Origin: JBBQXY01 sp051004815 | Lineage (GTDB): Bacteria; Chloroflexota; Ktedonobacteria; Ktedonobacterales; Ktedonobacteraceae | Length of the DNA stretch: 64,000 bases | Reading direction: 5' to 3' | Assembly: GCA_051004815.1 (NCBI GenBank) | Contig: JBPCJY010000041.1 | Coordinates: 1-64,000 of the forward strand | Shown: piece after piece, positions 8,868 to 17,450 of the stretch | How positions within the stretch are numbered: the stretch's first letter is position 1 | How the letters are laid out: each line of letters starts with the position of its first letter | Made by a program: the position numbers and the translations under genes | Notes under the pieces: model-generated | Told to the model about the DNA's origin: nothing | What the model saw: the letters and a program-made list of their open reading frames with translations, nothing else | Databases searched by the model: none

Positions 8868-9749
8868 TTAGGTAATTACAGCGGTATCGAGGCCGAAGAG
8901 TTTGATGGCGTTCTCCTTGAGGATCAGTGGTCGTACCTCTGGTCTGATGGCAATTTGTGCAAAATCTGCGAGCCAGCGATCAGGTGTAATCAAGGGAAAG
9001 TCACTGCCAAAGAGGACTTTGTGTTTCAGAAGCGTATTGGCGTACTGTATGAGCTGCGGTGGGAAGTATTTGGGAGACCAGCCGGAGAGATCGATATACA
9101 CTTGTGGCTTGTGGAGGCAGACTGAAAGGGCTTCGTCTTGCCAGGGAAAGGACGGATGGGCCATGATGATGGGCATGTCGGGAAAGTCCACCGCGACATC
9201 GTCGAGGTACATAGGATTGGAGTACTTGAGATGGACACCGCCACCGCCACGCATACCTGTTCCTATCCCAGAGTGTCCGGTGTGAAACACGGTGGGCAGA
9301 CCAGCCTCGGCAATTACTTCGTAAAGGGTATACGCCTTGCGATCATTCGGGTAGAACTCTTGCAAAGAGGGGTGAAATTTGAAGCCGCGCACGCCGAATT
9401 GCTCAATGAGGCGGCGGGCCTCCTGTGCTCCCATCTTCCCTTTCGCTGGATCGATGCTGGCGAATGGTATTAGCACATCAGCATTTTTAGCAGCCATTTC
9501 GGCTACTTCCTCATTCGGGACTCGTACCAGCCCCGTGGTTGACTCCATATCAACCGGGAAGATCACACAGGCCATTTTTCTCTCACGATAGTAGGCGGCA
9601 ATCTCACTGATAGTGGGCCGCGTCTGGTCATTCTTGAAATAGTCCGTTGAGGCTTCCTGCATCGCTTTCCATAGTGGATCAGCAGGAAGCCGACTTGATA
9701 CCTCTGCATGCGTATGTACATCAATGGCTATGAGATTCTTTACGTCCAT
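8868..9749 (-). CDS. Amidohydrolase (Amidohydro_2 family)
   Basis: A 293-residue TIM-barrel metal hydrolase or decarboxylase. Metal-site residues are visible: His12 and His14 in DVHTH, a barrel Lys in FKFHPS, His in FHTGHSG, His in MAHPSFPW and Asp in FGSDFPL. This family includes gamma-resorcylate decarboxylase, aminocarboxymuconate-semialdehyde decarboxylase and lactone hydrolases, so the reaction may be decarboxylation or hydrolysis of an aromatic or dicarboxylic acid. It lies 36 bases after the acyl-CoA ligase, in a row headed by an IclR regulator, consistent with aromatic acid use. The substrate is unknown. Confidence 0.83.
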   Translation of the reverse strand: MDVKNLIAIDVHTHAEVSSRLPADPLWKAMQEASTDYFKNDQTRPTISEIAAYYRERKMACVIFPVDMESTTGLVRVPNEEVAEMAAKNADVLIPFASIDPAKGKMGAQEARRLIEQFGVRGFKFHPSLQEFYPNDRKAYTLYEVIAEAGLPTVFHTGHSGIGTGMRGGGGVHLKYSNPMYLDDVAVDFPDMPIIMAHPSFPWQDEALSVCLHKPQVYIDLSGWSPKYFPPQLIQYANTLLKHKVLFGSDFPLITPDRWLADFAQIAIRPEVRPLILKENAIKLFGLDTAVIT

Positions 9750-9785
9750 CGTTCTCTCTCCTATGCTTGCACGTTATCGCTGCTT

Positions 9786-11417
9786 TTAAGATCGGCCCAT
9801 TTTCTGCTGCTCCTGTTCTTTAAGAACACGACGCAAGATTTTACCTGAGGGGTTTCTAGGAATGGCGGCGATAAATTCCATCTCACGAATCTGCTTGAAG
9901 GTCGCGAGCTTGCTATTGACCCATGCTATCAGTTCATCCGCACGCTGGTCCGCGCTGCCTTCTCTAAGGACAACAAAGGCTTTGGGAACTTCTCCCGCTT
10001 CTTCGTTCTGCTTGGCGATGACAGCCGCATCGTCAACGGCGGGATGTTCAAGCAGCAACGCTTCGATCTGGGCAGGCGCGACACTAAAGCCTTTGTACTT
10101 GATCATCTCCTTCTTGCGGTCGGTGATCGTCACATAGCCTTCTTCGTCGCGCCAACCAATGTCTCCGGTGTAGAGCCATCCATTACGCAAGGCTGCGGCA
10201 GTGGCTTCGGGAGCTTTCCAATAGCCTACCATGACCTGGGGACCCTGGACGATGAGTTCACCCTCTTCGCCCACACCCAGTTCGATCTGGCCCGTTTCAA
10301 TATCAACGATCTTCTGCCGCGTATCGTGAATAGGCAGACCAATCGTCTCGACTTTCATCAATCGCGCATCGTAGGTTGGATTGGAGTGTGTTCCTGGTGC
10401 AGCTTCGGTCAGGCCATAGGATGTCATGACTGGGATGTGAGTGCGTTCCTGAAAGCGATGTGCTAATGGCGGTGGAACAGGGGCGGCTCCACATTGGGCA
10501 AAGCGTACCGTATGGAGATCATAGTCATCTATTTGCGGGCAATTCAGCAGTGCTGACAACACTTGCGGCACGGTATAAAGGAGGGTGATGCCTTGTTCTT
10601 GAATAGCGCGGAGACACTCACCAGCATCAAAGCGTTCCATGAGCACAATGGTTGCACCAGTCATCGCTGCCAGACCCATGAGCATAATACCATAGATGTG
10701 ATAGAGCGGGAGAAAGACCAATAGACGGTCTTGAGACGTGATACGGGCGGTAGCAATCGATTGGCACACATTGCAGACAAGATTCTTATGGCTGAGCATG
10801 ACGCCTTTAGGCAAACCCGTCGTGCCGCTGCTGTACGGAAGGACTGCGATATCTTCCCATCCTGGCTCTCTAGCGGTGACAGGCGTAGGTGGATGAGTTT
10901 GTACAAGATGACGAAACGAGAGCGCAGGATTCTGCTGTGCGTCGGAACCGATCGTTATCACATACTGCAACGATGGTGTTTCAGTTTTTGTTGCTGCTAG
11001 CAATGGCAATAAACTCTGTTGCACGATCACTGCTATAGCTTCGCTATTGCTCAGTTGGTATGCAACTTCGCGTTCCTTGTACGAGGGATTCATGGGGCTG
11101 GCAACTGCTCCAATGCGCGTAATGGCAAACCAGCTAATCAGGTACTCCGGCCGATTAGTTATCAGCAGACAAATGCAGTCACCTGGGCGAATGCCAAGAG
11201 CAAGCAAGGCGTTAGCAAAGGAGTTTACCAGTGCGTCTACCTCCCGGTATGTCAGATTCACGTCCTTGAAGAGCAAAGCGACATGCTCAGGGTAACGCTC
11301 AGCCGTGTGGGTGAGCATCGTCGCATACGGGTACGAAGGGTAGTGCAGTGATGGACGAAAAAGCTCCATCTGCAAATGGGCATGCGTGGTTGCAATGGAA
11401 GGAGATGTGTCAGCCAT
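9786..11417 (-). CDS. 4-coumarate-CoA-ligase-like acyl-CoA synthetase
   Basis: A 543-residue adenylate-forming enzyme that would activate a carboxylic acid to its CoA thioester. Seen in order: P-loop-like YSSGTTGLPKG, YGLTEAAPG, the hinge motif TGDIGWRDEEGY, DRKKEMIKYKGFSVAP, and the C-terminal catalytic Lys in PRNPSGKILRR. The pattern is closest to 4-coumarate or medium-chain ligases. CCAGGAGAG lies upstream of the ATG at 11417. It sits between an IclR regulator and an amidohydrolase, suggesting an inducible aromatic or phenylpropanoid acid operon. Confidence 0.9.
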   Translation of the reverse strand: MADTSPSIATTHAHLQMELFRPSLHYPSYPYATMLTHTAERYPEHVALLFKDVNLTYREVDALVNSFANALLALGIRPGDCICLLITNRPEYLISWFAITRIGAVASPMNPSYKEREVAYQLSNSEAIAVIVQQSLLPLLAATKTETPSLQYVITIGSDAQQNPALSFRHLVQTHPPTPVTAREPGWEDIAVLPYSSGTTGLPKGVMLSHKNLVCNVCQSIATARITSQDRLLVFLPLYHIYGIMLMGLAAMTGATIVLMERFDAGECLRAIQEQGITLLYTVPQVLSALLNCPQIDDYDLHTVRFAQCGAAPVPPPLAHRFQERTHIPVMTSYGLTEAAPGTHSNPTYDARLMKVETIGLPIHDTRQKIVDIETGQIELGVGEEGELIVQGPQVMVGYWKAPEATAAALRNGWLYTGDIGWRDEEGYVTITDRKKEMIKYKGFSVAPAQIEALLLEHPAVDDAAVIAKQNEEAGEVPKAFVVLREGSADQRADELIAWVNSKLATFKQIREMEFIAAIPRNPSGKILRRVLKEQEQQKMGRS

Positions 11418-11454
11418 GTTCTACTCTCCTGGTTAAGATTATCTTCAAGGTTGA

Positions 11455-12264
11455 CTATCTGGCTCCGAGCGCACGAGAAATGATGGTAGCTTCCGCCAGG
11501 AGGTTCTGTCCAGCCTCAATAAAGCTTGCACCATTGAAATGCGCGGCAAAGCCCAGGATGCAAAGCAATGCCACCAGCGACTTTTCTGCACCAGTAATGG
11601 GTACCGCGATTGCGTTCACACCGGTCAAATATTCTTCAAGGTCTACACTGATGCCAGTACGTGCAGTTTCCTCGACCGCGGCGAGAAACCGCTCCGGGTC
11701 GGTGATTGAATGTTCAGTGAAACGAGGAAGAGGATGGGTGCGTAACCAGGTGCGACGACGCTCCAGCGGCCAACTAGCCAGGATGAGACGCCCAGAGGTA
11801 CCGGCCAGAAGAGGTACTCGCGTCCCTCGTGGAACCGAGATGTGCGGAAAGAGATGCTCGCCTCCTGCCTCGACGGACTCGATTACGTGGACATTTTCCC
11901 TTTCCACGCGCCCTAAAAAGACGGTCTCTCCCGTTTGGGTAGCCAGACGTTGCATAGCAGGTAGGGCCAAACGGCGTAGTCCAGGCCCGCGCACGTAGGT
12001 TGCTAACTTGTAGATGCGTGGCCCCAGGACGTACAAATGCTCCTCATGCAACTCGATAGCACCACAGTTCTCAAGCGTTTTCAGCAACCGATGCATGCTG
12101 CCTTTGCTCATAGTGAGCGCACGGGCAAGGTCTGATAGGGTTAGCCCTTCGTCAGAAGCCATCAGCAGGTCCAGTAGCTGAAAGGCGCGTTCAACCATTG
12201 GCGCGGGCGTATTGACAGAGTTCTCTGTGGTTTGTCCCATATCCTGAACGATTTGTTCCATCAT
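11455..12264 (-). CDS. IclR-family transcriptional regulator
   Basis: An N-terminal winged helix (residues about 25-80, with LSDLARALTMSKGSMHRLLKTLE) is followed by an IclR ligand-binding domain (VFLGRVERENVHVIES, then PRGTRVPLLAGTSGRLILA). IclR proteins sense aromatic or carboxylic acids and control adjacent catabolic genes; the ligase and amidohydrolase downstream are the obvious targets. The frame opens at the ATG at 12270, but a -10 hexamer directly abuts that codon. Transcription would then start near the in-frame ATG at 12264, giving a leaderless message. The true start could be 12270, 12264 or 12261. Confidence 0.88.
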   Translation of the reverse strand: MMEQIVQDMGQTTENSVNTPAPMVERAFQLLDLLMASDEGLTLSDLARALTMSKGSMHRLLKTLENCGAIELHEEHLYVLGPRIYKLATYVRGPGLRRLALPAMQRLATQTGETVFLGRVERENVHVIESVEAGGEHLFPHISVPRGTRVPLLAGTSGRLILASWPLERRRTWLRTHPLPRFTEHSITDPERFLAAVEETARTGISVDLEEYLTGVNAIAVPITGAEKSLVALLCILGFAAHFNGASFIEAGQNLLAEATIISRALGAR

Positions 12265-12270
12265 ACGCAT

Positions 12271-12300
12271 AGTGTATGGGAACTATGGGCGGTTTGTCAA
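12271..12300 (-). promoter_or_regulatory. Sigma-70-type promoter of the IclR gene
   Basis: On the minus strand a perfect TTGACA (12295-12300) is followed, 18 bases on, by TACACT (12271-12276). The -10 box touches the first ATG of the IclR frame, so the transcript should begin within the first codons. A CATA-GTG-TATG inverted repeat overlaps the -10 and could be an autoregulatory site. Confidence 0.6.
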
Positions 12301-12383
12301 GTTGTTGATGGCTTGGCTGTGGTACACTATTCGCACATAACCACCTGGCATAAAAATTGTAGAAAAAAAGAAGGTCAGTTTAT

Positions 12384-13409
12384 ATGAGTAAGGCACTTAA
12401 TTGGGGGATCATTGGTACTGGAACCATTGCCCATGTTTTTGCGGGGGGAATCGCAGAATCGAATACTGGCACGCTTTTGGCTGTGGGAAGCCGCACACAA
12501 GATGCAGCAGATAGCTTTGGTGAAACCTGGCATGTGCCGCGTCGTTATGGAAGTTATGCAGAACTGCTCATGGATAAAGATGTGCAGGCCGTGTATATTT
12601 CGACACCTCATCCTCTGCACGCGGAGTGGGCGATTAAAGCTGCAGAAGCGGGGAAGCATATTTTATGTGAGAAGCCGCTCGCGCTCAATTACGCTCAGGC
12701 AGTGACAATGATTGAAGCTGCGCGGCGCAACGATGTTTTCCTGATGGAAGCCTTTATGTATCGTTGTCATCCGCAAACTGCGAAACTGGTAGAGCTGATC
12801 CGTTCTGGCATCATCGGACGAGTATGTGTGATCCAGGCAACCTTTAGTTTTCAAGGCGGTGATGATCCAAATGGTCGCTTGCTTAATAATGCACTCGGCG
12901 GTGGAGGCATTCTGGATGTTGGTTGCTACTGTGCCTCGGTGGCTCGTCTGGTAGCTGGTGCCGCGAATGGACAAGATTTCTCTGATCCTGTACGCGTCGT
13001 GGGAGCCGGGCATGTAGGTGAAACGCTCGTCGATGAATACGCGGTCGCTGCACTTTCATTCCCCGGTGACATCATTGCTGAACTTTTTACGGGGGTACGT
13101 GTGAATGGTGGCAGTACGCTGCATATCTACGGTGCGAAGGGTTCTATCTTTGTGCCATCACCCTTTACGCCGCGCTCCGGTGAGTCGCTCAGTATAGTTG
13201 TGAAAAAAGACGACGAAGAGGAGGCGCGGGAAATCTTCGTGACAAACACTACTGACTTGTACACACTGGAGGCCGATACGGTGGCCCAATATATCGCTGC
13301 ACGGCAGGCTCCGGCGATGAGCTGGGAAGATTCGTTGGGCAATATGCGGACGCTTGACCAGTGGCGTGCCGCGGTGGGTGTTGTCTATGCTGCCGATTCC
13401 TCCCATTAG
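12384..13409 (+). CDS. Gfo/Idh/MocA-family oxidoreductase
   Basis: A 341-residue NAD(P)-dependent sugar or polyol dehydrogenase. The N-terminal Rossmann motif GIIGTGTIAHVFA (about residues 8-20) and the EKPLALN motif near 95-101 are typical. A mixed-sheet C-terminal domain carries GGGGILDVGCY. The family oxidises or reduces inositols, glucose derivatives and dihydrodiols; trans-1,2-dihydrobenzene-1,2-diol dehydrogenase-like members share this size. It is monocistronic, divergent from the IclR gene and converging on the serine hydrolase gene, whose stop codon overlaps its own in a shared TTAG. Confidence 0.9.
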   Translation: MSKALNWGIIGTGTIAHVFAGGIAESNTGTLLAVGSRTQDAADSFGETWHVPRRYGSYAELLMDKDVQAVYISTPHPLHAEWAIKAAEAGKHILCEKPLALNYAQAVTMIEAARRNDVFLMEAFMYRCHPQTAKLVELIRSGIIGRVCVIQATFSFQGGDDPNGRLLNNALGGGGILDVGCYCASVARLVAGAANGQDFSDPVRVVGAGHVGETLVDEYAVAALSFPGDIIAELFTGVRVNGGSTLHIYGAKGSIFVPSPFTPRSGESLSIVVKKDDEEEAREIFVTNTTDLYTLEADTVAQYIAARQAPAMSWEDSLGNMRTLDQWRAAVGVVYAADSSH

Positions 13410-15319
13410 AGAAGCAGGGAGGCAACGGCACCGCAGACATGGCGGACAATGGCGTGTCCATGGTCTAAATCGGGCTGTCCATGGGTATAGACAGAAATGA
13501 TATAGGTTTCCTGATCCTGCATCACAATGCCAGAAGAATTCATAGCCCATAAGTCATCATCGTCGGGCAACCAGCCATCTTTCATCGCCACGGTTACTCC
13601 CTGTGGTGCGGTATCTCCTACTCCTACCTGTTGATCTGCTTCAATTTGTTCCATCAAGGAAAGTGCCAATGCACGGTGTTGAGCCGTGAGGATGGTACCG
13701 TCATAGAGGTCAGTGAGGAGATTCACCATAGCCAGGGGGGTGATCAGACTGTAGCCCCAGGCGGTAGGATTGGGTGACAGATCGGGAACATTGATGCGCT
13801 GGAGGTACTGTGCGACGCCGTCTGCTCCGCCAATTTCCCCATAGTAAAGGTTCGAGGCGGAGTCGTTATTTGAGTTCTCAATCATGGTTGTCAGCAGATC
13901 CATTTCATGCGCAGTAGGCTCACGGCCTTGTCGCTCGACCATGTCGAGAAAGGTCAGCATAATCGGCACTTTCATCGAACTTCCCGTGATGAAGCGAGCC
14001 GTCTCGTTGTAGGTGTAATAGCGTTGGTGAGTCACATCGTAGACCACGGCGTCCACATTGCCGCCGATGCTGTCAAGATAGGCAGTGAGCGTTGGGGAAA
14101 GAGCATCCATTGAGGCCCAGGCTGGCGTTTTGCCGGGGGTGGTGAAGGTAATCAGCGCGGCTTCTACCCAGCCGGATGCCATCTGTTTGGGCGTTCCCCA
14201 TTGGACATGGTACCAGAGCTGCCCTGACTTCCAGGTTGTATCGCCCAGTAGTTTTAACGGAAAATGCGCTCCCATATGCGCGACTGCGATGCCTGTTGCT
14301 GGTGCATTGAAGATCGTCGTATCCCCTTGTGTCCAGGTAGATTGTTGTGGACTCACGTTAACTGTAGGTGGACCAAAAGTACGTAGGCAGGCGAGGCCTG
14401 TATCGAGCCGTTGTATGGAGGGCTGGCCTGTGCTATCTAGCGTGTCTTGATCGAGAATGACTCCATCGCGCCAGAACGCTTGCACTAGCATTCGATGAAC
14501 CTTCCCCTGTTTCGTCATGGAGAAAGACACTGCCTCGGTGAGAGGAGAGCCAAAATCCGTTTCCCAGCCGTCGAGCGAGATATCAGCGCGATTGATATAG
14601 CTCCAGAGTGTCTGTGGGATCAGATGACCTACAGCCGCGCCGTCACGAACTCCCCCTTTGATGAAGACGCCCTGGCTCCCTCCCGTTGGAGCCAACACCA
14701 TCTGATCGGGATCACTGGCCGTGCGCAGATTGACATAGGTGAGCGGGCTGCCATCACCACCAACCGCTACCTGGCTGCCGTTGGTCAGCAGTGCTTGCAG
14801 CAATGGAAGGCGAACGATCCCGCCGCTAGAAGTGTTTCCTTTGGAAACGCTTAATGCACGCGAGGCATTCTCAGCGGCATTGGCGGATTGTTGTTGAGCG
14901 GTAGGCAGGAGTAATGCGCCCAGCGCAAAGAACTGCATCCAGCCCTGTGTTGAAGGAAAGGCGTCAGTGAGTGGAGTACCCAGATTGCGTAGCCCGTTGT
15001 GACTCTGATAGTAGGATGCAAAGGATGGAGAGACGCTCACAGCCTGATTATTTGACAATGCAAGGTTAAAGACAGGCTCTGTCGTTTTCTGATCACCAAC
15101 CCAAAGGTTTGTTCCATTGCTGACGGTAGTCTTACCCACCTTACTCTTACTCCCAGATGGCGTCCCTGGCACAGTATGCGACCATCTCATAAGAGCGAAG
15201 CTAGACGACAAGAGCACAGAGCTGCTGATGATTACGAGCAGGACGAGAACGGTCTTTCTGGAAAAAGAGAGAGATCGTGGCCATGCTAATCCTGCTTGTG
15301 TTCCTTGTTGTTTCTGCAT
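13406..15319 (-). CDS. Membrane-anchored class A beta-lactamase-like serine hydrolase
   Basis: A 637-residue protein with an N-terminal membrane anchor (about 28-48), so probably exported. The middle region (about 60-320) has no family I recognise. A bacterial SH3-like segment around 330-400 comes next, then a penicillin-binding fold. Ser447-Ser-Met-Lys450 fits the SxxK motif, Ser483-Asn-Asn the SDN position, and Lys580-Asp-Gly the KTG position; the last two deviate from true beta-lactamases. It could be a cell-wall peptidase or esterase rather than a resistance enzyme. It faces the Gfo/Idh gene, overlapping by 4 bases. Confidence 0.78.
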   Translation of the reverse strand: MQKQQGTQAGLAWPRSLSFSRKTVLVLLVIISSSVLLSSSFALMRWSHTVPGTPSGSKSKVGKTTVSNGTNLWVGDQKTTEPVFNLALSNNQAVSVSPSFASYYQSHNGLRNLGTPLTDAFPSTQGWMQFFALGALLLPTAQQQSANAAENASRALSVSKGNTSSGGIVRLPLLQALLTNGSQVAVGGDGSPLTYVNLRTASDPDQMVLAPTGGSQGVFIKGGVRDGAAVGHLIPQTLWSYINRADISLDGWETDFGSPLTEAVSFSMTKQGKVHRMLVQAFWRDGVILDQDTLDSTGQPSIQRLDTGLACLRTFGPPTVNVSPQQSTWTQGDTTIFNAPATGIAVAHMGAHFPLKLLGDTTWKSGQLWYHVQWGTPKQMASGWVEAALITFTTPGKTPAWASMDALSPTLTAYLDSIGGNVDAVVYDVTHQRYYTYNETARFITGSSMKVPIMLTFLDMVERQGREPTAHEMDLLTTMIENSNNDSASNLYYGEIGGADGVAQYLQRINVPDLSPNPTAWGYSLITPLAMVNLLTDLYDGTILTAQHRALALSLMEQIEADQQVGVGDTAPQGVTVAMKDGWLPDDDDLWAMNSSGIVMQDQETYIISVYTHGQPDLDHGHAIVRHVCGAVASLLL

Positions 15320-15488
15320 CCTTTGACACTCCTATCTCTCTTCATGGCCAGATATTTGCAATGCTATTCATAATAAAAAGGTTAGTACTCTGACACTCCT
15401 CTATCAGGCCTTTCCAATATAACAAAGGTCTGTGTAAAATCAGTGGTGATATAGTGAAGATTTGGTTAAGATTTAAACTGAGAGGAGG

Positions 15489-15519
15489 TTGAAATATATA
15501 CACCGCCTTGTGATAGAAT
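15489..15519 (+). promoter_or_regulatory. Candidate promoter for a leaderless PhoD-like gene
   Basis: TTGAAA (15489-15494) and TAGAAT (15514-15519) are separated by 19 bases. The -10 ends six bases before the ATG at 15526, and no Shine-Dalgarno sequence precedes that ATG. A transcript starting at or near the ATG is suggested. The spacing is longer than optimal. Confidence 0.35.
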
Positions 15520-15525
15520 ACTTTT

Positions 15526-17280
15526 ATGACATCTCTCTTGATTGGACCTCTTGTCCGTGCAACAAACAGCAGCAGTGTTCTTATCTGGGCCGAATGCACA
15601 CAAGCGTGTTGGGTTACACTCAAAGCCTCGCCAACACAGCCATTACAAGCATCACAGGCACCAGAGACGACAGAAAATACATTGCCCTTTACGCGGCGCA
15701 CACATACTGTGCTGGTCGGTGGGCATCACTATGCAGCCGCGTATCTTGACGGCTTACAACCAGCGACATGGTACACCTATCAACTTGACATAAGTGAAAG
15801 CGATGACACAGAACCAACAGATACGGTCACTGTAGAGGATAGTAAACACAGTGATACGAGACCATTCATACACTGTTTTCGTACTATGAATGTTGTGGAA
15901 ACAACCCAATCAGAAAGTACACAGTCCCAGTTATACTTCGCGTATGGTTCATGTCGCAAAAGCGAAGAGCAAGGAGTGGATGCACTCTCAGCTTTTGGTT
16001 CCTGGCTTAGCAGCCAATATGAACAGCGAGAAGTACAATGGCCTCACCTCCTTCTGTTGATAGGAGATCAAATATATGCCGATCAACCACCTGCCGCGCT
16101 CAAGAAGATGTATCCACAGTTAGCCCATGGAGCTAACACGTTCGATGATTTCGCCCTGCTGTACGAATATGCCTGGGCGAAAGACAAGGGTACACGCCAG
16201 GCACTCGCGGTTATACCTACGTATATGATTTTTGACGATCATGAAATTACCAATAATTGGAACATTTCTCCAACCTGGCGGACTACCGCTCTGCAAAAAG
16301 GTCTAGAACAGGCGTTGGTAGATGGTCTGGTCGCCTATTGGGTTTACCAGGGCTGGGGAAACCTTGATCGAAGGACACAAAGTCATCTTTCGCCGCTGCT
16401 GTCGATTATGCAAGAGGGTGAGCAAAGCGGAGAAGATGTACTGGAAGCATTGCGCACACAGATAAAGCAAGAAATGTCAGGCAAAACTGATCTCCATTGG
16501 CATTACATCATTCCCACACAGCCGCCTATTTTTGTGGCGAATGCTCGTGTTGACCGTACCGCAGTCAGCGGGAACAATGAGCAGGAAATATATGCGCCAG
16601 CACGCATTATGGGCCAGTCGCAGATGAACGAGTTACAGACGTGGATACGCACGCCTAAATTGGGCTTCTCATTGCTTGTTTCTTCTGTACCTGTCCTGTT
16701 GCCGCCCGCTATTGGACTGGCAGAATATATGGCGGGCAAACGCTTCTGGCAAAAGAGCATTGCGCCTTTGAAATGGGTAGGAGTGCGTCTAGCCCGTTTG
16801 CAACAGAAGGTTGCGCTGCGCACCAGTTTTGATCACTGGCCAACTTACTCGGCGACATGGCAAGAGCTTATGCACGCGTTCGATGAATGTGAGCAGGATA
16901 TGCTTGTCCTTTCAGGTGATGTCCATTTCTGCTATGCCATGGAAGCGCACCGAACACATAAGAAAAGAGTTCACCTCTATCAATTTGTCTCCACGCCACT
17001 ACAAAATGTCCTCAATGCGAAAGATCAGCAATTGATTGAGAGACAGGCGGGTATTACTCATCTGCGCTATGGAGGACTACGAACACAGATGCTTCCTCTT
17101 TACGCGGAAGACATGAAGGCACGCATACGCCACGATATTTTATTTCAAAATGCGCTTGCCCTTGTGAAAGTAGAGACACAGGGAGAAAGCGGATATGCTG
17201 TGCAGCAAGAGTATCTGGGAAGCAGTGGCAAAGAAGTGGCAGTGATTGGACGGACAGTAGTTGCCGGTGGACTTGCCTAA
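15526..17280 (+). CDS. PhoD-like metallophosphatase / phosphodiesterase
   Basis: A 584-residue enzyme of the alkaline phosphatase D superfamily, acting on phosphomonoesters or diesters. An N-terminal fibronectin-like PhoD_N domain begins at the start codon (LLIGPLVRATNSSSVLIWAE). The metallophosphatase core shows FAYGSCRK, the metal-binding LIGDQIYADQ, FDDHEITNNW and SGDVHFCY. Classical PhoD is exported by Tat, but no twin-arginine or other signal peptide is present here, so a cytoplasmic role is likely. It is divergent from the serine hydrolase. No phosphate-regulon box was recognised. Confidence 0.87.
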   Translation: MTSLLIGPLVRATNSSSVLIWAECTQACWVTLKASPTQPLQASQAPETTENTLPFTRRTHTVLVGGHHYAAAYLDGLQPATWYTYQLDISESDDTEPTDTVTVEDSKHSDTRPFIHCFRTMNVVETTQSESTQSQLYFAYGSCRKSEEQGVDALSAFGSWLSSQYEQREVQWPHLLLLIGDQIYADQPPAALKKMYPQLAHGANTFDDFALLYEYAWAKDKGTRQALAVIPTYMIFDDHEITNNWNISPTWRTTALQKGLEQALVDGLVAYWVYQGWGNLDRRTQSHLSPLLSIMQEGEQSGEDVLEALRTQIKQEMSGKTDLHWHYIIPTQPPIFVANARVDRTAVSGNNEQEIYAPARIMGQSQMNELQTWIRTPKLGFSLLVSSVPVLLPPAIGLAEYMAGKRFWQKSIAPLKWVGVRLARLQQKVALRTSFDHWPTYSATWQELMHAFDECEQDMLVLSGDVHFCYAMEAHRTHKKRVHLYQFVSTPLQNVLNAKDQQLIERQAGITHLRYGGLRTQMLPLYAEDMKARIRHDILFQNALALVKVETQGESGYAVQQEYLGSSGKEVAVIGRTVVAGGLA

Positions 17281-17450
17281 CTCACGAAAAAGTACTTTAC
17301 TCCCTCTCATTTTCTCACACTCCGTACGGATCGTACATGAGAAATTCCTCATTTTCTTCCAATAGCGTTCTCATCATCTCCTGTTACGCTGGACAATAAT
17401 AGGGATGCGTTTATGGGTCTTTGTGAGCAAGACACAGCAGGAGAGGCGAA

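Noticed and set aside
13406..15319. True antibiotic-resistance beta-lactamase
   Set aside because: Two of three active-site motifs deviate and the architecture with an SH3-like module suggests a cell-wall role.
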